From positions 620,001 to 684,000 of the forward strand of contig NZ_CP138991.1 in NCBI RefSeq assembly GCF_044594925.1: a stretch of DNA of 64,000 nt. Reading direction: 5' to 3'. This document shows, piece after piece, positions 53,699 through 62,995 of this stretch. The notes under the pieces were generated by a model. It made no database searches and was not told the DNA's origin. It worked only from the letters and a program-made list of their open reading frames with translations. Position 1 is the stretch's first letter; each line of letters begins with the position of its first letter. This stretch comes from Maribacter sp044594925. GTDB lineage: Bacteria > Bacteroidota > Bacteroidia > Flavobacteriales > Flavobacteriaceae. A program made the translations under genes and the position numbers.

Positions 53699-54682
53699 AT
53701 GTCGGATAAAATAGAACGAGTAAAAACTTTGATTATAGGATCAGGCCCTGCCGGATATACTGCGGCTATCTATGCAGCCAGAGCAGATTTAAAACCGATC
53801 ATGTACACGGGAATGGAGCCTGGAGGACAATTAACAACAACAACCGAGGTAGATAATTTTCCTGGTTACCCAGAAGGTATAGATGGCCCTACCATGATGG
53901 TTCAATTACAGCAACAAGCCGAACGTTTTGGGACAGAAGTACGTATTGGCATGATTACCGCCGTGGAATTGAGTAAAGAAGTGGGCGGAATTCACAAAGT
54001 TACCGCTGATAACGATAAAATTATTGAAGCGGAAACTATTATCATATCAACAGGAGCAAGTGCTAAGTATTTAAATATTCCTAGTGAACAAAAATTACGG
54101 GGTGGTGGAGTTTCCGCCTGTGCGGTTTGTGACGGCTTCTTTTACAAAGGACAAGATGTTGCAATTGTTGGAGCAGGAGATACTGCTGCCGAAGAGGCTT
54201 CTTACTTGGCCAATATTTGTAATAAAGTCACTATGCTGGTAAGAAAGGACCATATGAGGGCTTCCAAAGCCATGCAGCATAGGGTAAATAGTCTTAAGAA
54301 TATTGAGGTAAGGTACAATACGGAAGTTGATGAGGTTCTTGGAGATCAAGTTGTAGAAGGTTTACGCATGGTGAACAACCAAACAGGTGACAAGGAAGAT
54401 ATTGCGATTACGGGATTGTTTATTGCCATTGGTCATAAACCGAATACGGATATCTTTAAAGGACAATTGGATATGGATGAAACGGGTTACTTGATTACAA
54501 AAGGTAAATCTACCAAAACAAACCTACCAGGTGTTTTTGCTTCGGGAGATGCACAGGATAAAGAATATAGACAAGCAGTAACGGCAGCGGGAACAGGTTG
54601 TATGGCCGCTCTTGATGCGGAGCGTTATTTGGCGAGTATAGGCTCTGTTGAAGAAGCGATAGCGGACGATTATAATTTATAG
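53699..54682 (+). CDS. trxB: Thioredoxin-disulfide reductase
   Basis: 327 aa. FAD Rossmann motif IIGSGPAGYTAAIYAARADL near 12, GGQLTTTTEVDNFPGYPEGIDGP near 43, redox pair C141-A-V-C144 followed by DG, NADPH motif VAIVGAGDTAAEEASYLANIC near 153, C-terminal FAD block PGVFASGDAQDKEYRQAVTAAGTG near 279. Cytoplasmic flavoenzyme that reduces thioredoxin using NADPH. Preceded by a palindrome/-7 box and followed by a strong terminator. Confidence 0.97.
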   Translation: MSDKIERVKTLIIGSGPAGYTAAIYAARADLKPIMYTGMEPGGQLTTTTEVDNFPGYPEGIDGPTMMVQLQQQAERFGTEVRIGMITAVELSKEVGGIHKVTADNDKIIEAETIIISTGASAKYLNIPSEQKLRGGGVSACAVCDGFFYKGQDVAIVGAGDTAAEEASYLANICNKVTMLVRKDHMRASKAMQHRVNSLKNIEVRYNTEVDEVLGDQVVEGLRMVNNQTGDKEDIAITGLFIAIGHKPNTDIFKGQLDMDETGYLITKGKSTKTNLPGVFASGDAQDKEYRQAVTAAGTGCMAALDAERYLASIGSVEEAIADDYNL

Positions 54683-54704
54683 TTTTTCTCTGTTCAATAC
54701 AAAT

Positions 54705-54733
54705 AAAAAAGCGGCCGTTAAAGCCGCTTTTTT
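54705..54733 (+). terminator. Bidirectional terminator after trxB
   Basis: Stem AAAAAAGCGGC / GCCGCTTTTTT with 7-nt loop, lying between the convergent ends of trxB and the gene at 54739. Confidence 0.9.
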
Positions 54734-54738
54734 ATTTA

Positions 54739-55185
54739 TTAATCAATTCTGCGATAATTTTCGGCAAAGGTTCTATTTCCGTCATCGTCCAAAGATATTT
54801 GACTGTACCTATCCTTATCGAGTATTAGCTCAAATGTAAAAATTTGAACCGTATCTTGAATGCCCATCATCACCGATGAGCCATACTCTAATCGTTCCTC
54901 TAATTCATCTTCGGTGTTAGTGTAGGAACCATATCCAAACCACTCCGCAGGATCGTCGGGTGAATATCGCGTCCACATAACCTTACCTTTACTGTAAATC
55001 TTAACTTGTCTATATCCATTTATGTTTTGTAGCGTGTCCGATACGCCAGACTCGTCGTAATTGTATCGGTTAATAAGTTCCCAGGTACCCTCCAGAGAAG
55101 AGGCGTTTTGTAGCTTTGAAGAAGTGATATTGGTTGCGGATACCAATAACAACATCAAAAAAACCAATCCAAGTAATTTTTTCAT
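54739..55185 (-). CDS. Secreted lipocalin-like protein
   Basis: 148 aa. Signal peptide MKKLLGLVFLMLLLVSATN. The mature N-terminus (SLEGTWELINRYNYDESGVSDTL..NGYRQVKIYSKGKVMWTRYSPDDPAEWFGYGSYTNTEDELEERLEYGS) has the GTWEL start and RQVKIYS...MW pattern of DUF4488/lipocalin-like Bacteroidota proteins. No known ligand. Confidence 0.75.
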   Translation of the reverse strand: MKKLLGLVFLMLLLVSATNITSSKLQNASSLEGTWELINRYNYDESGVSDTLQNINGYRQVKIYSKGKVMWTRYSPDDPAEWFGYGSYTNTEDELEERLEYGSSVMMGIQDTVQIFTFELILDKDRYSQISLDDDGNRTFAENYRRID

Positions 55186-55287
55186 GGCTGTCTATTTTAG
55201 TGGTTATTAATACCATAAAAGATACGATTTAAAAAAATGAATTCATAAAATTATAACATAATAATTGATAATATGATAAATTTTAAT

Positions 55288-56352
55288 CTAATTTTTAATG
55301 TATTTGTGATTAAAGCTGTTCAGTAATTGCACTAACTTTTCTAAGTCGGCGATTGTATGGCTTGCAGAAATAACAATTCTACTCATGGTTTCAGAGTCTT
55401 CGTTCGGATATCTAAAATCAGTAACAATGATTTTGTTTTTGAACAGATAATCTACCAGCGCTGGACTTTGAAAAGAGATGGTCGGATGTCCGGCCATGTG
55501 TCGTAATTTTTTATTGACGTCTAAATTTTTAAGAAAGAATTCTAAATTTTGTCTTAGTCTGTTTCTTCTATTTTTATAAATGCTATCTGCCTCTAGTAAT
55601 GTTGCCATTGCGGCGGGACTGGGAGGACTAGAGCCACCATATAAAGAAGAATTTCGTAGAACTTCCATATCTTTTTTTGTCCCGAATATCGCTCCTGCCT
55701 GTAAGCCATATCCTTTCCCTAGGGAGCAACAAATGAATAATTCTTTTGCTCCAAGTCCAGAAAGGGATTGGTAGACACCACCTCCATTGTTCCCGACTAT
55801 TCCTATGCCATGAGAGTCGTCTACAACTATTATGAGTTTGTTCAAGGGCAGTTTTTTTAAGGCCTGAAAATTCGGAAAATTCCCTCCGGAAAAGTCTACG
55901 GCATCTAAAAATAATACGGGAGTTGTCTTGTTTGTACTATTTAAATGATCTTCCAAGGCAATATTAAGACTGGCATAGGTGACATATGTTTTCGCCTCTT
56001 TACGGAAAAGTGCGGAGTGGGTATGTGGCACATAGAATAGTTTATACCGCTGTGATTCCATGAAACCGGCAAGGAACTGACCTGCTAAATAACCTGAAGA
56101 AAGGGTGATACAGGCTTCACTACCTACCAATTTTGCTAAATATTGTTCCGCCTTATCGTAAATAGAAAATTGAATATTAGATTTTCTTGAAGCCCCATAA
56201 TTGGTTCCATAATTTCTAACATGTTTAATATATAATTCTTGAAATTCCGGTAAGTCTTGAAGTCCCAGATACGAGGTTCCGCCAAAGTACAGATATGGTA
56301 TTCCTTCGATATGTAATTCGCGTCCTGGAAAAGAATCTATCTTAATGGCCAT
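55288..56352 (-). CDS. Aminotransferase class II, BioF/KBL-like
   Basis: 354 aa. PLP enzyme of the alpha-oxoamine synthase family: GTSYLGLQDLPEF near 25, YGTNYGASRKSN near 48, VVDDSHGIG (D178, D179, H181) and the lysine of CCSLGKGYG, K213. Shorter than BioF (about 385) and without a biotin gene nearby, so the substrate is unclear. Its start overlaps the stop of the dipeptide epimerase gene (TAATG), suggesting one translational unit and a joint step in cell-wall peptide or amino-acid catabolism, which is inference. Confidence 0.8.
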   Translation of the reverse strand: MAIKIDSFPGRELHIEGIPYLYFGGTSYLGLQDLPEFQELYIKHVRNYGTNYGASRKSNIQFSIYDKAEQYLAKLVGSEACITLSSGYLAGQFLAGFMESQRYKLFYVPHTHSALFRKEAKTYVTYASLNIALEDHLNSTNKTTPVLFLDAVDFSGGNFPNFQALKKLPLNKLIIVVDDSHGIGIVGNNGGGVYQSLSGLGAKELFICCSLGKGYGLQAGAIFGTKKDMEVLRNSSLYGGSSPPSPAAMATLLEADSIYKNRRNRLRQNLEFFLKNLDVNKKLRHMAGHPTISFQSPALVDYLFKNKIIVTDFRYPNEDSETMSRIVISASHTIADLEKLVQLLNSFNHKYIKN

Positions 56353-57362
56353 TATAGTAAGGTTACACCGCTACCACCTAATTTAGGAAATATTACCGTA
56401 CCGTTCGATGCAATTTGCACCCCACGGGCAATATCTTCTTTTAGGAGCATGGCCCCATCCATATCTACATAATCCAGTTGAGGTATTAATTGTGCAATGG
56501 CAGATATGCCCACTGTAGATTCTGTCATACAACCCACCATAATTTTAAGTCCCAGCTCTTTTCCCTGAGTAATCATACGTAGGGCAGGAGTTAAGCCTCC
56601 GCACTTTGTGAGCTTAATATTGATACCACTAAAATGTAAGCTGCATTTTTCCACATCCGTTTCTAGTATACAGCTTTCATCAGCTATTACGGGTAACACA
56701 CTATGATGCATCACCATTTCCATACCTTGCCAATCATTTGCTTTCAAAGGTTGCTCTAGAAATTCTACCCCCAACTCTTTAAGTAAAGGCGCATTTTTAA
56801 TGGTTTCCTCTGGAGTCCATGCGCAATTGGCATCTATTCTAAATATGGCATCCGTGTGGTTTCTAAGTTCTTTTACAATAGCTACATCATCTGCCGTACC
56901 AAGCTTTATTTTATAAATAGGCCAAGGAAATTCCTTCATTTTTTCCACCATCTTTGGTATTGAGGCTATACCAATCGTGTAATTCGTTGTTGGATAAGAA
57001 TCCGTTCGGGTGCCCCAAATGCTGTAAAGTGGTTTTTGCAGTAACTTGCCATAAAGGTCATGAGCCGCTAAATCTAATGCGCAAATGGTGAAATTTGTTA
57101 ATCCTTTGGATAGTAAAAAAGCATGAAATTCCTCCGGAGTGGTTAATTTAAAACTATTAATTTCCGCTTGTATTCCCTCAATTTCGGCCATCATACTTTC
57201 TACCGTAATATTATAATAGGGGTTAGCGGTTGCTTCCCCATATCCCGTTTGTTCGTCCAGTGTTAGGCCAACAATTAAAGTGTTTTGGTAATCATGGGAT
57301 TCCCTAGAGATGCTAAACGTATGTTTTAGGGGAAGAACATATTTTTTTAGACTAATTTGCAT
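56352..57362 (-). CDS. Dipeptide epimerase (L-Ala-D/L-Glu type, enolase superfamily)
   Basis: About 336 aa from the ATG at 57362 (MQISLKKYVLPLKHTFSISRES). Enolase-superfamily features: KIKLG (KxK catalytic lysine pair), RIDANCAW, EQPL and IADES metal-ligand strands, and NIKLTKCGG with the opposite lysine. Family members racemise the glutamate of murein dipeptides, L-Ala-D-Glu. First gene of the coupled pair with the BioF-like enzyme. Specific substrate not proven. Confidence 0.85.
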   Translation of the reverse strand: MQISLKKYVLPLKHTFSISRESHDYQNTLIVGLTLDEQTGYGEATANPYYNITVESMMAEIEGIQAEINSFKLTTPEEFHAFLLSKGLTNFTICALDLAAHDLYGKLLQKPLYSIWGTRTDSYPTTNYTIGIASIPKMVEKMKEFPWPIYKIKLGTADDVAIVKELRNHTDAIFRIDANCAWTPEETIKNAPLLKELGVEFLEQPLKANDWQGMEMVMHHSVLPVIADESCILETDVEKCSLHFSGINIKLTKCGGLTPALRMITQGKELGLKIMVGCMTESTVGISAIAQLIPQLDYVDMDGAMLLKEDIARGVQIASNGTVIFPKLGGSGVTLL

Positions 57363-57393
57363 ACTACTAATATAGTAATAAGCTTTAGGTGAA

Positions 57394-57433
57394 TACATTA
57401 AAACCCACTGAAATTTCAGTGGGTTTTAATGTA
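57394..57433 (-). terminator. Perfect 40-bp palindrome, likely terminator
   Basis: Two 20-bp arms from TACATTAAAACCCACTGAAA and its exact complement, without a loop. It lies between the end of the DUF2807 gene and the epimerase start; core ACCCACTGAAATTTCAGTGGGT followed by TTTTAAT. Probably terminates the PadR-PspC-DUF2807 unit; also 32 bp upstream of the epimerase start codon. Confidence 0.7.
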
Positions 57434-57471
57434 TTTTACTCGATAATCGTGATTAGAAATGCTCCGAGTTT

Positions 57472-57536
57472 TACCTCGAAATCAATGTGTTTTACCTTTC
57501 AATACCTCAGCGGCTTGCCCCGAGGTCGTCTTCTTG
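57472..57536. repeat. Dispersed intergenic repeat, copy 2
   Basis: ACCTCGAAATCAATGT ... GCCCCGAGGTCGTC: same CCTCG...CGAGG arrangement and flanks as at 44062-44130. Confidence 0.45.
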
Positions 57537-57548
57537 TTTTGGATATTA

Positions 57549-58271
57549 CTAGTATTTATGCACGCTACCGGAGACCGATTTGTTCTTTTTGACCGTTGCA
57601 TCACCGGAGTATGATATATTTCCTCCACTACTAGCGTCTGCGGTTAGTGCCTCGGAAACGTTTACGCTTACGTTTGAACCACTACTGGCCTCAGCCCTGC
57701 ATTCCTCTGCCATTAAGTTTTTAGCTCTAATATTTGCGCCACTACTACCATCTACATAAACTTCTTTCGCTGTTCCGGATACATCCATATTTGCACCGCT
57801 ACTGGCATCTAATTCTAATTCTGTTGCTTCTACCTCTACATTAAGAATAGACCCACTACTAGAAGATATACTTAATTCATTGCTCTTTACAGTATTCTGA
57901 GCGGTTAAATGTGCTCCACTAGAACTTTCTAGACCAGTAATATTTGGTAGGGATACAAAGACTTTTTTAGTAGATCTCCCAATATTTTCTATGGCATGAA
58001 TTCTTAATTTACCATTTTTAATATCCGTCCCAATAAGGTCGATGATATTCTCATCTGCCTCAACGGAAATGGAAAAATCGCTTGCCTGGGTCACATATAC
58101 CTCTATACCTTCCGAGGCTGAAACGTTTGTAAAATCGTCCGTAATATTCCTACTTTCCTCTACTACTACGCCGTTCCCTTTTTTTCCGGTACCAAAATTA
58201 ACGTCGAAGGCACAGGATGATAGGAACAGTGCCAAAAATAATGCGATTGAAATTCTAACTAGTGTTGTCAT
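57549..58271 (-). CDS. DUF2807 (GIN-domain) lipoprotein
   Basis: 240 aa. Lipoprotein signal (LFLALFLSSC), FTNVSASEGIEVYVTQASDFSISVEADENIIDLI near 48, then right-handed beta-helix-like repeats SSSGSILNVEV, ASSGANMDVSG, GSSGANIRAK, ASSGSNVSVN and ASSGGNISYSG. Head-GIN/DUF2807 proteins are surface or periplasmic and often accompany PspC and PadR genes in Bacteroidota. Third member of the PadR-PspC unit, 98 bp after PspC. Confidence 0.85.
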   Translation of the reverse strand: MTTLVRISIALFLALFLSSCAFDVNFGTGKKGNGVVVEESRNITDDFTNVSASEGIEVYVTQASDFSISVEADENIIDLIGTDIKNGKLRIHAIENIGRSTKKVFVSLPNITGLESSSGAHLTAQNTVKSNELSISSSSGSILNVEVEATELELDASSGANMDVSGTAKEVYVDGSSGANIRAKNLMAEECRAEASSGSNVSVNVSEALTADASSGGNISYSGDATVKKNKSVSGSVHKY

Positions 58272-58369
58272 GATTATTGTTTTTAAGATTGATGTAAAAC
58301 TCTTTATTTTTTACTTTTTATGCGATTATAATGTACTCAATTGTTAAAAAGGAGCAATGAACCGTAGCA

Positions 58370-60151
58370 TTACTGATCGTCCTTTGCTTTAATTTTTACG
58401 CCGTTCTCGTCTAACTTCATTTTAAATGATTCCCCATTATCTTGAACATCGATATCAATCCCGTCTTCGTTGATAATAATTTTACCCATTTCCCCGTCTT
58501 CATTGATATTTATGTCAATTCCTTGTCCGTTAATACGAATGCGATTGTTTTGATCCTCATTATCATAGTCTATATCATCTGGGCAATCCAAACATTCCAA
58601 CTCTCCGGATTCTGTCATTTTCCACACGTAATCTTCTATGTTGTTCATATCCCTATCGGTATCTGCACGGAGTAACCAGCTACGAGAAGTGCCACTGTCA
58701 TAGGTAAGTATTGTTCCTACCGGAATAAAAAGACTGGCCCGTACTTCTTGATCGTTAAACTTGCTATTACCAGAAGTTGCCAGGAAATCGTTAAATTCAA
58801 TCGAATTCCCTGTAACTTCATAACTATAGTTTATTTTTTCCGCTATTTCTTTTGCTCTGGCGAAAGAAGGACCATTAGCCTCTCTGCGGATTTCCATCTT
58901 GAAAATGGAATCTTTAGATTTTTTAAGTCGTAGTCTCACATCTCTGGAAACTAAAATTTTGTTTCCGTCATCATCATGTGTCACAATCATATTACCCATG
59001 TGCATTTGATTGTCCCTATCATAATCATAGGCTACAAGATTAATGTTCAAGGTATCCGAGGGGTTTGCTATATAAATTTCACTTTCTGATGTAGTACTAC
59101 CTGAATAGGCATGGCTGGCTGCTTCTCTTATGCCGAAAACGACGAGGAGAATTATAGAAAGTAACCATAGCCCCAATAAGCTGAACTTAGCTATGTTTCC
59201 TATGGATTTTAGGTTGGTCACCAGAATCTTCAGCCCTAAGTAAAGTAAGAAAAAGAAAGGGATACCTATGGCGAAGAAGGCTAGCAAAGACACCAACCAT
59301 ATGGGTAGGTTGCTAGAATTCACAACATTATAAAAGTCTATTCCGGGAACATGCACCATATCTAAAACGCCTACGGAGAGTAGCCCTATGAACAGGCCAA
59401 TTAATGTTGAAGCTCCTATGATAATGAGCAGTATGCCGATGAACTTTCCAAAAATTTTGAAAAGAAACATGATAATATCTCCAAGGGTATCGAAAAATGT
59501 TTTACCACCTTTTTTGACGGTGTCACCTACTTTGTCGTAGTCTACACTTTTTACACGATCCGCAACGTCCTCAAAACCCTCTTTAACTTTACGCTCAATA
59601 TTACTGATATTTACAGCTTCTCCGCGCATATCTAATTTCTGTGCAGTAGTACTGGCTTCTGGAATCAATATCCATAGTAGACCGTAAAGCAGGATAAATC
59701 CGCCACCGGAACCTATGGTCAAAAAGACCCATAGAATTCTTACCCACAAAGGGTCAATGCCCAAATAGTGTGCTAAACCTGAAGATACGCCGGCCACATA
59801 TTTGTGTTCCGTATCCCTATACAGTTTTTTTACACGGGTCTGTTGCGATGTATTTCTTGTTCTAGGTTCATCCTCAAAGATATCCTCGTCTACCATGTAA
59901 TCCTCTGGTTGGCCCATGATGGCAATGACTTCGTCTACCTCTTTTTGAGTAATTACTTGCCTTTCGTTTTCTAATTTTTCATAGAAAAGCTCAGCAATAC
60001 GAGCTTCGATATCCGCTAAGATTTCATCGCTGCCAGGTGTGTTGGCAAAGGAACGTTTTACGGTTTCCAAATACCTTCGCATTTTGTTATACGCATCTTC
60101 ATCCATGTGAAAAAGCGTGTTCGCTAGATTAATATTTATTGTCTTGTTCAT
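58370..60151 (-). CDS. PspC-domain membrane protein
   Basis: 593 aa. N-terminal soluble helical region (NLANTLFHMDEDAYNKMRRYLETVKRSFANTPGSDEILADIEARIAELF), PspC domain at about 108-168 (RDTEHKYVAGVSSGLAHYLGIDPLWVRILWVFLTIGSGGGFILLYGLLWILIPEA), several membrane helices (about 215-350), and a long C-terminal extracytoplasmic part with an Asp/Asn-rich end (DIDYDNEDQNNRIRINGQGIDININEDGE). Envelope-stress-type protein. 2 bp after the PadR gene, so under PadR control. Confidence 0.85.
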   Translation of the reverse strand: MNKTININLANTLFHMDEDAYNKMRRYLETVKRSFANTPGSDEILADIEARIAELFYEKLENERQVITQKEVDEVIAIMGQPEDYMVDEDIFEDEPRTRNTSQQTRVKKLYRDTEHKYVAGVSSGLAHYLGIDPLWVRILWVFLTIGSGGGFILLYGLLWILIPEASTTAQKLDMRGEAVNISNIERKVKEGFEDVADRVKSVDYDKVGDTVKKGGKTFFDTLGDIIMFLFKIFGKFIGILLIIIGASTLIGLFIGLLSVGVLDMVHVPGIDFYNVVNSSNLPIWLVSLLAFFAIGIPFFFLLYLGLKILVTNLKSIGNIAKFSLLGLWLLSIILLVVFGIREAASHAYSGSTTSESEIYIANPSDTLNINLVAYDYDRDNQMHMGNMIVTHDDDGNKILVSRDVRLRLKKSKDSIFKMEIRREANGPSFARAKEIAEKINYSYEVTGNSIEFNDFLATSGNSKFNDQEVRASLFIPVGTILTYDSGTSRSWLLRADTDRDMNNIEDYVWKMTESGELECLDCPDDIDYDNEDQNNRIRINGQGIDININEDGEMGKIIINEDGIDIDVQDNGESFKMKLDENGVKIKAKDDQ

Positions 60152-60153
60152 TG

Positions 60154-60489
60154 TTAGCTGTTTTTTGTGTTGGTTACCAGGTTAGTGGCTTTACGTAATT
60201 CGTCCCAGGTGGTGTCCAATTCCTTAAGGAAAAGTTTACCGGTCTCTGTAAGTGTATAATATTTTCTTGGTGGTCCCGAGGTAGATTCTTCCCAACGATA
60301 GTTTAGAAGACCTGCGTTCTTAAGTCGTGTTAAGAGGGGATAAATGGTTCCCTCTACCACCAGCATTTTAGCGTCTTTTAACGTTGATAGGATTTCGGAA
60401 GCATATTTGTCTTCTCCATTAAGGATGGACAGTATGCAATACTCCAAAACTCCTTTTCGCATTTGCGCCTTTGTATTTTCTACATTCAT
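60154..60489 (-). CDS. PadR-family transcriptional regulator
   Basis: About 111 aa from the ATG at 60489 (MNVENTKAQMRKGVLEYCILSILNG); a 24-residue longer frame (from 60561) is basic and less typical. Winged-helix block KYASEILSTLKDAKMLVVEGTIYPLLTRLKNAGLLNYRWEESTSGPPRKYYTLTETGK is classic PadR. Repressor, commonly autoregulatory, of adjacent PspC genes. Directly upstream of PspC. Confidence 0.88.
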   Translation of the reverse strand: MNVENTKAQMRKGVLEYCILSILNGEDKYASEILSTLKDAKMLVVEGTIYPLLTRLKNAGLLNYRWEESTSGPPRKYYTLTETGKLFLKELDTTWDELRKATNLVTNTKNS

Positions 60490-60685
60490 AACGTCTTTTT
60501 GCTTTTTATGCAGCTTCTTTCTTTGTGGGGATTGCTCCTTTTCGTCTGTAATGGTCTGCATGGGTTAACGGTTCGTTTTTTGATTGATGAATAAACATTT
60601 GGCTCATGATTAGTGAGTTCCTGAAAAACGTTCAGGGCGTGTTGATTGATTCGTAAACTCCTTAGATATGATGAGTATCTAGATT

Positions 60686-61201
60686 TTAATTTCCTTTATA
60701 TTGATGGTCATAACTTAGTTCTCTTTTAAGGTTCCATTCAGAATTATCTTTTACCCATACATGGGTAAATTTGGCAATGTCTCCTTTTTGATAGACTTTA
60801 TCATTATCCAATGATTCAAAGCGGTGAATACCGTGTTGTATAGCTCCATATAGTACTCCGTTCTTGTAAAGTGGAAAAACTTCCAGACTATTGGCAATTA
60901 GAATTCTTTTAGAAGGTTGCATTCCTTTAGGGTCCCAATTGGTACAGTTTTCTTTCATCGGATTTAAAAAAGCGTCCCTACCTTCTGTTAATCCTCCTTT
61001 ATCATGGTAAAACTCAAAGTCTTCCGTAAATAGGTCTTCTAACAAAGATGTATTACAGGTATTAAAAGCAGCGTTGAATAATAAGCTGTCCTTTTGAGCT
61101 AATTGTTGGTGTAATTCTGAATCTGTAGCTACTTGACCCATGGCCAAGCTTGTAAAAAAGGCTACGATAATATAAACGAGTGCTTTTAGTATGTTAATCA
61201 T
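60686..61201 (-). CDS. NTF2-like (DUF4440) secreted protein
   Basis: 171 aa, signal peptide (IIVAFFTSLAMGQ). LAQKDSLLFNAAFNTCNTSLLEDLFTEDFEFYHDKGGLTEGRDAFL is the DUF4440/SnoaL-like start; FTHVWVKDNSEWNLKRELSYDHQ the end. Small cone-shaped fold, function unknown. Start overlaps the stop of the DUF4870 gene. Confidence 0.85.
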   Translation of the reverse strand: MINILKALVYIIVAFFTSLAMGQVATDSELHQQLAQKDSLLFNAAFNTCNTSLLEDLFTEDFEFYHDKGGLTEGRDAFLNPMKENCTNWDPKGMQPSKRILIANSLEVFPLYKNGVLYGAIQHGIHRFESLDNDKVYQKGDIAKFTHVWVKDNSEWNLKRELSYDHQYKGN

Positions 61202-61683
61202 TATTTTATAAATTTTATGGTGATAGGATATTGAAAGGTTTGTCCTTCATTAGTCCTAATAGTTGCTAAAATGGTGTATACGATGTTCACTACAAATAGG
61301 GCGCCTTGTACCAAACCTGAAATACCAAGAGGTAAAAGCCAAGAACCGAACCTAAAATCGTCACTATCAAAACTTAGGTCAAGATTGTTGTAACTGTTTA
61401 AGTGGTTAAACCCAAAGTGGTCAAAATCAAAAAAATTAGGAAAAAACCCAACAAAGAACGGAATACTGATAATCCCTAAAATGATGGAGTAGAGGAGCAT
61501 GCTTATTTGAAAATTCAAAGCTTGCTTTCCATTATAATCCACAAATTCATACTCTTTTTTATTTGCCGTCCATAATACCAATGGAATGATAAAATTCCCA
61601 AAGGGAATAAAGAATTTAGAAAACGTACTCGCATGTATGAGCGATGCTAAATTACGTTCGTGTTTTGTTACTGATTCTGTCAT
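61201..61683 (-). CDS. DUF4870 membrane protein
   Basis: 160 aa. ERNLASLIHASTFSKFFIPFGNFIIPLVLWTANKKEYEFVDYNGKQALNFQISM is the DUF4870 (Tic20-like) block; three to four membrane helices; an inserted Asn/Asp/Phe-rich loop (FFDFDHFGFNHLNSYNNLDLSFDSDDF). First gene of an operon with the NTF2-like gene and possibly the PadR unit, with its own promoter/operator at 61761-61802. Confidence 0.88.
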   Translation of the reverse strand: MTESVTKHERNLASLIHASTFSKFFIPFGNFIIPLVLWTANKKEYEFVDYNGKQALNFQISMLLYSIILGIISIPFFVGFFPNFFDFDHFGFNHLNSYNNLDLSFDSDDFRFGSWLLPLGISGLVQGALFVVNIVYTILATIRTNEGQTFQYPITIKFIK

Positions 61684-61760
61684 GATTTGCTCGTTACTGT
61701 TGATTGATTTCTGTTACTGGGTTAAAGCTAATTATATAGATAACCTAATAACTTCTTATG

Positions 61761-61802
61761 CAAATATATATCTAAAAGAAGGTACTATGCAACGCATAGT
61801 AC
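61761..61802 (-). promoter_or_regulatory. Promoter and operator-like palindrome before DUF4870
   Basis: On the minus strand TTG (61792-61790), 21 bp, TATATTTG (61768-61761): a good Bacteroidota -33/-7 pair. The -33 box is the centre of the palindrome GTACTATGC-AAC-GCATAGTAC (61782-61802), so a bound repressor would block it; the PadR product is the obvious candidate. The divergent DUF4442 gene could be co-regulated. Confidence 0.65.
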
Positions 61803-61875
61803 TAATAATTAACATAATATTAACATTTTATACTATAGAATTAAATCTATACTTTTAGCAAAAATTTAGTTCAAA

Positions 61876-62331
61876 ATGGCGGAAAGCGTTAGTAAATTCA
61901 ACACGTTCACATTTTTTAAATTACCCTCCGCATGGTGGTCTGGCGTACGTTTACGCCATTTAGATGAAAAGAAGGCAATTGTTACGGTAAAACATAAATG
62001 GTTTAATCAAAACCCGTTTAAAAGTATGTTTTGGGCGGTTCAGGGAATGGCAGCAGAGCTTTCTACCGGAGCAATGATGATCGACCAGATTAGAGAAAGC
62101 GGCAAGAAAATTTCCATGCTCGTAGCCAATAACAATGCCAATTTTTCTAAAAAAGCCACGGGTAAAATAACCTTTACCTGCGAGGATGGTCATCTTATTA
62201 AAGATGCTTTGGATAAAACCATAGCCACGGGAGAAGGGCAGACCATTTGGATGAAATCTGTAGGTGTTAATGAAAATGGGGTAGTGGTCTCTACCTTTAA
62301 TTTCGAATGGACCGTACGTCTTAAAAAATAA
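61876..62331 (+). CDS. DUF4442 hot-dog-fold thioesterase-like protein
   Basis: 151 aa. KLPSAWWSGVRLRHLDEKKAIVTVKHKWFNQNPFKSMFWAVQGMAAELSTGAMM is the DUF4442 signature, a hot-dog fold related to acyl-CoA thioesterases, in full length. Cytoplasmic; substrate unknown. Divergent from DUF4870 across 192 bp that carry the operator-like palindrome. Confidence 0.85.
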   Translation: MAESVSKFNTFTFFKLPSAWWSGVRLRHLDEKKAIVTVKHKWFNQNPFKSMFWAVQGMAAELSTGAMMIDQIRESGKKISMLVANNNANFSKKATGKITFTCEDGHLIKDALDKTIATGEGQTIWMKSVGVNENGVVVSTFNFEWTVRLKK

Positions 62332-62432
62332 ATTACGTTCAAAATACAAGATGACCTTGGTAAGTAAGCTCTAGTTGCGACGTACTAATCTTACTTTAAA
62401 GAACAGCAAATTAAAAACTGAAGTTAATTGAT

Positions 62433-62885
62433 ATGAAAAAATTCTTAATCCCCTTTATGATTTTACTTTTTATGAATTGCGGTACCGACGATTCCATAAA
62501 GGACTATACCCAAGCCAATGAAGAAGAAATACTGGAATATATAAGTGCTCAAGGTCTAAATGCGGAGAAAAGTGCTACAGGTTTGTATTATATAATTAAT
62601 GAAGCTGGTTCTGGAAACAGCCCAACCGCAAGTTCAGATGTAACTGTGGCCTACAAAGGATATTTTACCGATGGGGCTGTCTTTGACCAAAGCGGTGCCG
62701 AGGGTATTTCGTTTAATTTAAACCAGGTCATTGCTGGGTGGACAGAGGGTATCACCTATTTTAATGAGGGTGGTAGCGGTATTTTATTAATTCCTTCTAG
62801 ACTGGCCTATGGCAATAATGGGCGAGGTAGTATTCCAGGTGGTGCCGTACTTATTTTCGACATAACACTTATTGCGGTAAATTAA
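62433..62885 (+). CDS. FKBP-type peptidyl-prolyl isomerase lipoprotein
   Basis: 150 aa. Lipoprotein signal (FMILLFMNC). A short N-terminal helical part (TQANEEEILEYISAQGLNAEK), then the FKBP domain: TASSDVTVAYKGYFTDGAVFDQS, WTEGITYFNEGGSGILLIPSRLAYGNNGRGSIPGGAVLIFDITLIAV. Periplasmic or outer-membrane folding helper. Some FKBP lipoproteins accompany gliding machinery genes, but no such genes are nearby. Confidence 0.92.
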   Translation: MKKFLIPFMILLFMNCGTDDSIKDYTQANEEEILEYISAQGLNAEKSATGLYYIINEAGSGNSPTASSDVTVAYKGYFTDGAVFDQSGAEGISFNLNQVIAGWTEGITYFNEGGSGILLIPSRLAYGNNGRGSIPGGAVLIFDITLIAVN

Positions 62886-62995
62886 GTGTAAAATTCTTTG
62901 CGCTACAGAAGTGAAATGGTATGTTATTTTTTGCATAATAGTACTCGTACTCCTGTTTTTTAGTAACTTTAGGAAAACTATAAATTAATTTAGCA

